DNA of 64,000 nucleotides from USCg-Taylor sp050740455 (GTDB lineage: Bacteria > Pseudomonadota > Gammaproteobacteria > JACCXJ01), in the NCBI GenBank assembly GCA_050740455.1, contig JBOIDF010000007.1, positions 24,178-88,177 of the forward strand. Reading direction: 5' to 3'. Below are positions 58,150 through 64,000 of the stretch, piece by piece; position 1 is the first letter of the stretch, and the number at the start of each line of letters is the position of its first letter. The position numbers and the translations under genes were made by a program. The notes beneath the pieces are model-generated. The model saw only the letters and a list, made by a program, of their open reading frames with translations. It was not told where the DNA came from and ran no database searches.

Positions 58150-59433
58150 TTGCCTGATGTCCCGATCGGCGCATTGTTCGCCGGTCTGATCGTCCTCATT
58201 CTATTGTCGGCCTTTTTCTCGGGGTCCGAGACCGCGTTAATGACCGTCAACCGCTATCGGTTACGGCACCTCGCGGATCAACACCATCGCGGCGCCGTGC
58301 GCGTGAGCGCGCTTCTGGAACGGCCCGACCGCTTGATCGGGCTGATCCTGCTCGGTAACAATTTCGTCAATAACCTCGCCTCATCCCTGGCGACGGTCAT
58401 CGCGCTCAGCCTCATGGGGCGAGCGGGGATCGCGCTCGCCGCGGCCCTCCTGACCCTGGTCATGCTCATCTTCTCCGAGGTCGCTCCGAAGACCATCGCG
58501 GTCTTGTACCCGGAAAAGGTGGCCTTTCCGGCCAGTACGATCCTGGCGCCGCTTCTACGGCTGTTGTACCCGGCCGTCTGGATCGTGAACCTGTTCGCCA
58601 ACGGGCTGTTGCGGCTCATGGGAGTCCGGCTCGACGAGGGCACGGCCATGCCCCTCAGCCGGGAGGAACTGCGCACCGTCGTTAAGGAAGCGGGCGCCTT
58701 GATCCCCAAACGCCATCAACAGATGCTGGTCGGGATCCTCGATCTCGAGAAGGTCTCGGTGCAAGATGTCATGGTGCCGCGCAACGAGATCGTGGCGATT
58801 GACTTGGAGGAGGACGCCACGATCGTGACCGAGCATCTCCGGAACTGCCGGCACACTCGCACGCCGGCCTACCGTGGAACGATCGACAACGTGCTGGGGT
58901 TAGTCCACGCGCGCCAGATCCCGCGCATCATCGGCCCCGGCCAGAGCGCCGATAAGGATCTCCTAGAGAAGCTCCTGCTGCCGGCGTACTACGTCCCGTT
59001 CGGCACACCGCTCCATACGCAGCTTGCGAATTTCCAGCGCCAGCGCCAACGGCTCGGGGTCATCGTCGATGAGTACGGTGATGTCCAGGGTCTGCTGACG
59101 CTCGAGGATATTCTGGAAGAGATCGTCGGGAAATTTACCACCGATCCGCAACAGTTAGGACGCGGGGTATTGGCCGATGTGGCAGGCGGCTATCTCATCG
59201 AGGGCGGAGCCAATGTCCGCGAGCTCAACCGCAAGCTGCGCTGGCGCTTGCCGACTAGCGGACCGAAAACGCTCAACGGCTTGATTCTAGAGGCCTTGGA
59301 AAGCATCCCTGAAGCGGGGACGGCCTTGCGGATCGGGGGCTATACGATCGAGATCATGCAAACCACCGATCATACGGTCAAGACGGCGCGCGTGACGCCA
59401 CCCGCCGAGAACCGATTAGCTGACGCGAAATAA
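58150..59433 (+). CDS. corB: CNNM/CorB (YfjD)-type transporter with CBS domains
   Basis: 427 residues from a TTG. Four membrane helices (ALFAGLIVLILLSAFFSGSETALMTVNRYRL in parts, to ~residue 150) form a DUF21/CNNM domain, followed by paired CBS domains (VQDVMVPRNEIVAID; LGVIVDEYGDVQGLLTLEDILEEIVG) and a C-terminal CorC/HlyC domain (NRKLRWRLPTSGPKTLNG). It is implicated in magnesium export/homeostasis. Confidence 0.9.
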   Translation: MPDVPIGALFAGLIVLILLSAFFSGSETALMTVNRYRLRHLADQHHRGAVRVSALLERPDRLIGLILLGNNFVNNLASSLATVIALSLMGRAGIALAAALLTLVMLIFSEVAPKTIAVLYPEKVAFPASTILAPLLRLLYPAVWIVNLFANGLLRLMGVRLDEGTAMPLSREELRTVVKEAGALIPKRHQQMLVGILDLEKVSVQDVMVPRNEIVAIDLEEDATIVTEHLRNCRHTRTPAYRGTIDNVLGLVHARQIPRIIGPGQSADKDLLEKLLLPAYYVPFGTPLHTQLANFQRQRQRLGVIVDEYGDVQGLLTLEDILEEIVGKFTTDPQQLGRGVLADVAGGYLIEGGANVRELNRKLRWRLPTSGPKTLNGLILEALESIPEAGTALRIGGYTIEIMQTTDHTVKTARVTPPAENRLADAK

Positions 59434-59444
59434 CGGCACGCGGC

Positions 59445-60809
59445 TTAAATCGACGCCAGGGCCGCCTCCAAGCGCTCGGGCGCGGTGATCTCGAAGCCGG
59501 CCATTTCGCGCCGCGGGGCGTTGGCCTTCGGGATCAGGGCACGCCGGAAACCGTGTTTCGCCGCTTCGCGTAGCCGCTCGCTGCCGTTCGGAACCGGCCG
59601 CAGCTCGCCGGACAAGCCCACCTCGCCGAAGACCACCATATCCGCCGGGAGCGGACGGCCCCGCAGGCTCGACAGCACCGCCAGGATGACCGCCAGATCG
59701 GCGCCCGTTTCGGTGACGCGTATGCCGCCGACCACATTGACGAAAACATCCTGGTCATGGGTCACGATCCCGCCGTGACGGTGCAAGACGGCGAGCAGCA
59801 TGGCGAGGCGGTTGGGGTCTAAACCGACCGCAACCCGGCGCGGATTCGCGAGGAACGACGGATCGACCAGGGCCTGCACCTCGATCAATAGCGGACGGCT
59901 CCCCTGGCGGCACACCATCACCACGCTCCCAGCGGCGCCTTGGGCATGCCGTTGCAGAAAGATCGCCGAGGGATTGGTCACGGGCCGCAAACCGCTCTCC
60001 GTCATGGCGAAAATACCGAGCTCGTGTACCGGCCCATAGCGATTCTTGGTCGAGCGCAAGATCCGGAAGCGGCTGCTGTCATCGCCCTCGAAATAGAGCA
60101 CCGTATCGACCATGTGCTCGAGCACGCGCGGTCCGGCGATCATGCCTTCCTTGGTCACGTGCCCGATCAGGAACACGGAAGCGCCGGAATTCTTCGCCCA
60201 GCGGATGAGTTGGGCCGCGCTTTCCCGCACTTGACCGACGCTTCCCGGCGCCGAGCCCAAGGCCTCGGAAAAAACCGTCTGAATCGAGTCGATGATCATG
60301 ACCCTCGGCGCTTCTTGCGCGGCCACGCCGAGGATCGACTCCAGGCGGGTTTCGGTTAGGAGCTTGATGCGCGCGCCATCGATCGCAAGCCGGCGGCTCC
60401 GCAGAGCGACTTGCTGGGCCGACTCCTCGCCGCTCACATACAGGCCGGAACACTTGCCCGCGCCCGTCGCCGCCGCCAGCATCTGCAGCAACAAGGTGGA
60501 TTTCCCGATGCCCGGATCGCCTCCGATCAATACCACCGCGCCCGCCACGATGCCCCCGCCCAAGACCCGGTCCACCTCCCCCACACCGCTCGGGATCCCG
60601 GCTTCGGCGGCGGGAGAAATCGCCTCGAGCATGCAGGCGCCGGAAGGCTGAGCGCTGAGGACCCCGGGGCGGTTTTCCGCCGCTCCCGGCCGCTCTGAAT
60701 AGGCTATTTCAACCAGCGTATTCCAGGCGCCGCAATCGCCGCACTGACCCGACCACTTGGGCGCGAGCGCGCCGCAGCCCTGGCATTGATAGGCGAATTT
60801 AGCCCGCAC
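59445..60809 (-). CDS. radA: DNA repair protein RadA (Sms)
   Basis: 454 residues. A four-Cys zinc finger (CQGCG ... CGDCGAW) at residues 10-29, the RecA-like core with GGDPGIGKSTLLLQ, the KNRYG variant of the KNRFG motif, and a Lon-type C-terminal domain (SLRGRPLPADMVVFGEVGLSGELR). It promotes branch migration in recombination. It overlaps alr by 11 bases. Confidence 0.95.
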   Translation of the reverse strand: MRAKFAYQCQGCGALAPKWSGQCGDCGAWNTLVEIAYSERPGAAENRPGVLSAQPSGACMLEAISPAAEAGIPSGVGEVDRVLGGGIVAGAVVLIGGDPGIGKSTLLLQMLAAATGAGKCSGLYVSGEESAQQVALRSRRLAIDGARIKLLTETRLESILGVAAQEAPRVMIIDSIQTVFSEALGSAPGSVGQVRESAAQLIRWAKNSGASVFLIGHVTKEGMIAGPRVLEHMVDTVLYFEGDDSSRFRILRSTKNRYGPVHELGIFAMTESGLRPVTNPSAIFLQRHAQGAAGSVVMVCRQGSRPLLIEVQALVDPSFLANPRRVAVGLDPNRLAMLLAVLHRHGGIVTHDQDVFVNVVGGIRVTETGADLAVILAVLSSLRGRPLPADMVVFGEVGLSGELRPVPNGSERLREAAKHGFRRALIPKANAPRREMAGFEITAPERLEAALASI

Positions 60810-61884
60810 TTGGCTCGAGAAACCGCGCCCGGCCGCGAACGCCGCACAAGAGCTCGTAAGGAATGGTGTCGGCCCAACGTGCGACTTCCTCCACGGGCAA
60901 TCCCGCGCCCCAGAGCAGCACCGGGTCGCCGACGCGCGCGTCCGGAACGGGGCGTAAATCCACGCTCAACATGTCCATCGAGGCTTTGCCGATCAAGGCG
61001 GCTCTTTTTCCGTTCACGAGCACGGGGGTTCCGGGGCGGGCGTGCCGAGGATAACCGTCTCCGTAGCCCAGGGCGACGATGCCGATCGGCATGTCCTCCG
61101 GGCAACACCAGTCACCACCATAACCGACGCCCTCCCCCGCCCGCACGGTCTTGACCGCTATGAGTCGTGAGCTCACGGACATGACCGGCCGTAGGCCTTC
61201 CGCGACGCCGCTGCTATCGGCGAACGGTGAAACCCCGTAGAGCATGATCCCCGGCCGGACCCAATCGGCGTAGGCCGCCGGCCAGGCGAGCAGTGCCGCG
61301 GAATTGGCGATACAGCGTTCGGTGCGGATATCGGCGCTGGCTTGGGCGAAGCACGCAAGTTGTTCAGGCACCGAGGGATGGCCTCGCTCATGGGCGCACG
61401 CGAGATGCGTCATCAAGCGCACGGGCGGGGCGACGGCGCCGCACCGCTGTAGCGCTTCCCACGCGCAGCGGACCCGTTCGGGCGCGAACCCCAAGCGGTG
61501 CATGCCCGAGTCCACCTTGAGCCATACGCCGAGGCAATGCTCTTCCGGCAGATCCCGTAACATCGCAATCTGCTCGTCGTCGTGAATGACGATATCCAAA
61601 GCCAAACGCTGCATTTCCCGCAACTCCCCCGGCGAGAACGGGCCTTCGAGCAGGACGATGGGATGTTTCACCCCGCGCTCGCGCAAGCCTTGCGCCTCTT
61701 CGAGACAGGCCACTCCGAATGCGTCCGCCGCGGAAAACGCCGCCGCCATGCGCTCGAGGCCGTGCCCGTAGGCATCGGCCTTGATGATGGCCATAATCTT
61801 TTGCCGTGGCGCCAGGCCGCGCACGCGCTCGAGGTTGGCCTTGGCGGCCTCTAGGTCATAGTCGACGCGCGTGGGACGGCTCAT
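60799..61884 (-). CDS. alr: Alanine racemase
   Basis: 361 residues. It supplies D-alanine for peptidoglycan. The PLP lysine is in AIIKADAYGHG (about residue 34). The catalytic Tyr region is GYGGDWCCPED and GYGDGYPRHA. It lies between dnaB and radA, with a 4-base overlap with dnaB. Confidence 0.95.
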   Translation of the reverse strand: MSRPTRVDYDLEAAKANLERVRGLAPRQKIMAIIKADAYGHGLERMAAAFSAADAFGVACLEEAQGLRERGVKHPIVLLEGPFSPGELREMQRLALDIVIHDDEQIAMLRDLPEEHCLGVWLKVDSGMHRLGFAPERVRCAWEALQRCGAVAPPVRLMTHLACAHERGHPSVPEQLACFAQASADIRTERCIANSAALLAWPAAYADWVRPGIMLYGVSPFADSSGVAEGLRPVMSVSSRLIAVKTVRAGEGVGYGGDWCCPEDMPIGIVALGYGDGYPRHARPGTPVLVNGKRAALIGKASMDMLSVDLRPVPDARVGDPVLLWGAGLPVEEVARWADTIPYELLCGVRGRARFLEPSAG

Positions 61885-63278
61885 CCATAATCCCTCGCCG
61901 GCCGCCCGTAGCTCTCGGCGGTAAAGCTCTCAAAGCGCGTGAATTGCCCCAAGAAGGTCATACGCACCGTGCCGATGGGACCGTTGCGTTGTTTCGCCAC
62001 GATGATCTCGGCGATCCCTTTGTCGGCGCTGTTTTCGTCGTAGACCTCGTCGCGATAAATGAACACGATGAGATCGGCGTCTTGTTCGATGGCGCCGGAT
62101 TCGCGCAGATCCGCCATGCGCGGGCGCTTATCCGGCCGCTGCTCCAGGCCGCGATTTAACTGCGACAAAGCGACAACCGGAACACGCAGCTCTTTTGCGA
62201 GGGCCTTGAGCGTACGCGATATTTCCGAGATTTCGGTCGCCCGGTTTTCCTTGATTCCCGGGACCTGCATGAGCTGTAGATAATCGACGATCACAAGACT
62301 CAGCCCGTGCTCGCGAGCAATGCGCCGGCACTTGCCGCAAAGCTCGCCCGGCGCCAATGCCGGCGTGTCGTCGATAAACATCTTGGCTTTGTCCAAGATC
62401 GCCACCGTCGAGGTGACGCGGGGCCAATCCTCATCGCTCAGCTTCCCGGTCCGCACCTTTCTCTGGTCGATGCGCCCGAGCGAGCCGATCATGCGCATCG
62501 CCAGTTGCTCGCCCGACATCTCCATGGAAAAAATCGCGACCGGCAGGTCATCCTTGATCGCCGCGTGTTCCGCGATGTTGATGGCAAAAGCGGTCTTGCC
62601 CATCGACGGCCGCCCGGCGATGATGACTAAATCCGAGGGCTGGAGCCCCGCCGTAAGCTCATCGAAATCGGCAAAGCCGGTGGCAATACCCGTGACCGCG
62701 CTGCCCTTGCGAAACAGCGTGTCGATGCGGTCCAGGGCATGGGCCAGTAGCTCCTGAACCTTCAGGTAGCCGCGGCGGCCGCGCTGTTGGTGGTCGGCGA
62801 TCTCGAAGACCACGCGTTCCGCGGCATCGAGTAACTCATCGGCGCTGCGTCCTTCGGTATTGAAGGCGCCGTTGGCGATCTCCGCGCCGGCATGGATGAG
62901 TTGCCGCAGCACCGCGCGTTCCCGGACAATGTCCGCATAGGCGGCGATGTTGGCGGCGCTGGGCGTATTCTCTACCAGCGCGACAAGATAGGCGAGTCCG
63001 CCGGCCTTTTCGATCTCCGCCGCGCTCGCGAGCCATTCGGACAGCGTGATCACATCGTAAGGCTTGCTCTCCGCCGCGAGCCGCTCGATCGCGCGGAAGA
63101 TCAGCCGGTGCTCTAAACGATAGAAGTCGTGCTCGGTGAGGCGCTCGACCACCTGGGTCCAGCTTTCGTTGTCGAGCAACAAACCGCCCAATACGGACTG
63201 TTCCGCCTCCACGGAGTGCGGCGGCACCTTAGGACCTTCTCGAATGGCGCCCCGGGGATTGGAAGCGCGAAACTCCAC
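61881..63278 (-). CDS. dnaB: Replicative DNA helicase
   Basis: 465 residues. An N-terminal primase-binding helical domain (EAEQSVLGGLLLD) is followed by the RecA-like domain with Walker A GRPSMGKTAFAINIA, the arginine finger region, and IVDYLQLM. It unwinds the parental duplex at the replication fork. No intein is present. It follows rplI at 107 bases on the same strand. Confidence 0.96.
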   Translation of the reverse strand: MEFRASNPRGAIREGPKVPPHSVEAEQSVLGGLLLDNESWTQVVERLTEHDFYRLEHRLIFRAIERLAAESKPYDVITLSEWLASAAEIEKAGGLAYLVALVENTPSAANIAAYADIVRERAVLRQLIHAGAEIANGAFNTEGRSADELLDAAERVVFEIADHQQRGRRGYLKVQELLAHALDRIDTLFRKGSAVTGIATGFADFDELTAGLQPSDLVIIAGRPSMGKTAFAINIAEHAAIKDDLPVAIFSMEMSGEQLAMRMIGSLGRIDQRKVRTGKLSDEDWPRVTSTVAILDKAKMFIDDTPALAPGELCGKCRRIAREHGLSLVIVDYLQLMQVPGIKENRATEISEISRTLKALAKELRVPVVALSQLNRGLEQRPDKRPRMADLRESGAIEQDADLIVFIYRDEVYDENSADKGIAEIIVAKQRNGPIGTVRMTFLGQFTRFESFTAESYGRPARDYG

Positions 63279-63385
63279 GCTAGCCGGCCCGCGCTCGTAG
63301 ATCGGCCGCTCCCAGGCGTAGCGCTGCAGGGCCGAGGGCTCGCCGCCGCAGTTTGACTGACATGCGCTTATCCGTCTTTAAGCGC

Positions 63386-63847
63386 TTAGGAGGTTCCTTC
63401 GTCCTCCGCCGCGATGACGACTTTGATGGCCACGTCCACGTCCGGGTGCAGATGCACTCGGACTTCGTGCGTGCCGATTTCGCGCAGAGGCCCTTGCGGT
63501 AACCTGATCTGTTTCTTTTCCATTGCCACCCCCGTTTCCGTCACCGCACTCGCGATGTCCAGCGTACCGACCGACCCGAACAGCTTCCCCTCGGATCCGG
63601 CCCGGGCCCGAATGGTAACGGACAGGTTTTCCAGTGCCTCGGCCCGCGACCGCGCCTCCGCCAGCGCCAGCTCCTGGGCTTGGATAAACTCGCCGCGGGC
63701 GGTTTCAAACTTGGCTACGCTGACGGCCGTTGCCGGCACTGCTTTCCTGCTTGGAATTAGATAATTACGCGCATACCCCGGTTTCACCTTCACGCGCTCG
63801 CCGAGATCACCGAGCCGGTGCACTCTCTCGATTAGAATGACTTCCAT
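63386..63847 (-). CDS. rplI: 50S ribosomal protein L9
   Basis: 153 residues: MEVILIERVHRLGDLGERVKVKPGYARNYLIP in parts is the invariant N-terminus; the C-terminal domain ends LHPDVDVAIKVVIAAEDE. Usual rpsF-rpsR genes would lie to the right but are replaced here by the MITE and the window edge. Confidence 0.96.
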   Translation of the reverse strand: MEVILIERVHRLGDLGERVKVKPGYARNYLIPSRKAVPATAVSVAKFETARGEFIQAQELALAEARSRAEALENLSVTIRARAGSEGKLFGSVGTLDIASAVTETGVAMEKKQIRLPQGPLREIGTHEVRVHLHPDVDVAIKVVIAAEDEGTS

Positions 63848-63873
63848 GACCTCACCTCATTGCTTTCGCTAAA

Positions 63874-64000
63874 GGAAGCTCTGCAAAAGTTACTGCGCAG
63901 CCCATCTGCTTTGTCGCGTGCTCGCTCGTCGCTCGCCTATCTACCTGATATGTCTCGCGACTCGCTCCGCGGCTTCGCGCATCTAGGCTTGCTCGCGACA
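63874..64000 (+). mobile_element. MITE-like element, third copy (cut by window end)
   Basis: 127 bases matching 24208-24334 at nearly every position, beginning with the GGAAGCTCTGCAAAAGT terminal repeat. The preceding bases are CTAAA. The right end lies beyond the window. It lies 26 bases upstream of the rplI start codon. Confidence 0.85.

Noticed and set aside
1..64000. CRISPR arrays, tRNA or rRNA genes
   Set aside because: No evenly spaced direct repeats and no tRNA T-loop (GTTCGANTCC) in a cloverleaf context, nor rRNA-like sequence, was seen.

Overview
The window is a GC-rich chromosomal segment from a gammaproteobacterium. Conserved neighbourhoods support this: rhlB | trxA-rho, tesA | ybbA-ybbP, ybeD-lipB-lipA, rplI-dnaB-alr-radA, and glnA-ntrB-ntrC with a DUF4124 gene between glnA and ntrB. 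A dissimilatory-type ATP sulfurylase (sat) hints at, but does not prove, sulfur metabolism. No rRNA, tRNA or CRISPR array was found.

Layout. 1-8.3 kb (minus strand): an exopolysaccharide/O-antigen-type operon. It runs from a polyprenyl-phosphate sugar transferase, through an RfaH-like antiterminator and a leader with an exact ops element, to UDP-GlcNAc 2-epimerase, rfbF, an SDR epimerase and three consecutive C-methyltransferases (the last cut by the window edge). A CRP-type palindrome lies upstream. 8.3-13.7 kb: an accessory stretch with a large SF1 helicase (toxin-like N-terminus, ankyrin region, C-terminal clamp-binding-like motif), MITE-like and REP-like repeats, a small gene broken by a palindrome, a hypothetical gene, and a 51-residue histone H1-like gene with a strong terminator. 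13.8-34.7 kb: mostly core genes (J-domain and VWA proteins, aas, hemB, ntrBC, glnA, a methyltransferase, lysA-lptM, rhlB, trxA, rho, sat, Nudix, tesA, ybbA-ybbP).

34.8-45.2 kb is accessory again: two tandem toxin/antitoxin-like pairs with DUF2283 partners behind methylase-tail remnants, a patatin lipoprotein, reverse-transcriptase debris with an attC-like half site, a tyrosinase-HEAT-Sco operon, a cysteine-rich secreted protein, a truncated DUF1003 gene and arsM. 45.4-64 kb returns to core functions: a Ser/Thr kinase, a purB copy with a large internal deletion, purL, an Smr protein, a frameshifted HIRAN-like gene, a desaturase, lipA-lipB-ybeD, an alkB homologue, corB, radA, alr, dnaB and rplI.

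Several parts work together. RfaH made within its own operon should act on the ops site just downstream to carry transcription through the sugar genes. NtrC boxes at glnA and at the ntrB start suggest the usual nitrogen-control circuit. The Sco-like protein next to the tyrosinase suggests copper delivery. Repeats of several kinds (a 143-bp MITE with TTAG duplications, a covarying three-hairpin element, REP palindromes) mark gene borders and several damaged genes, so this genome region appears shaped by small mobile or palindromic elements.
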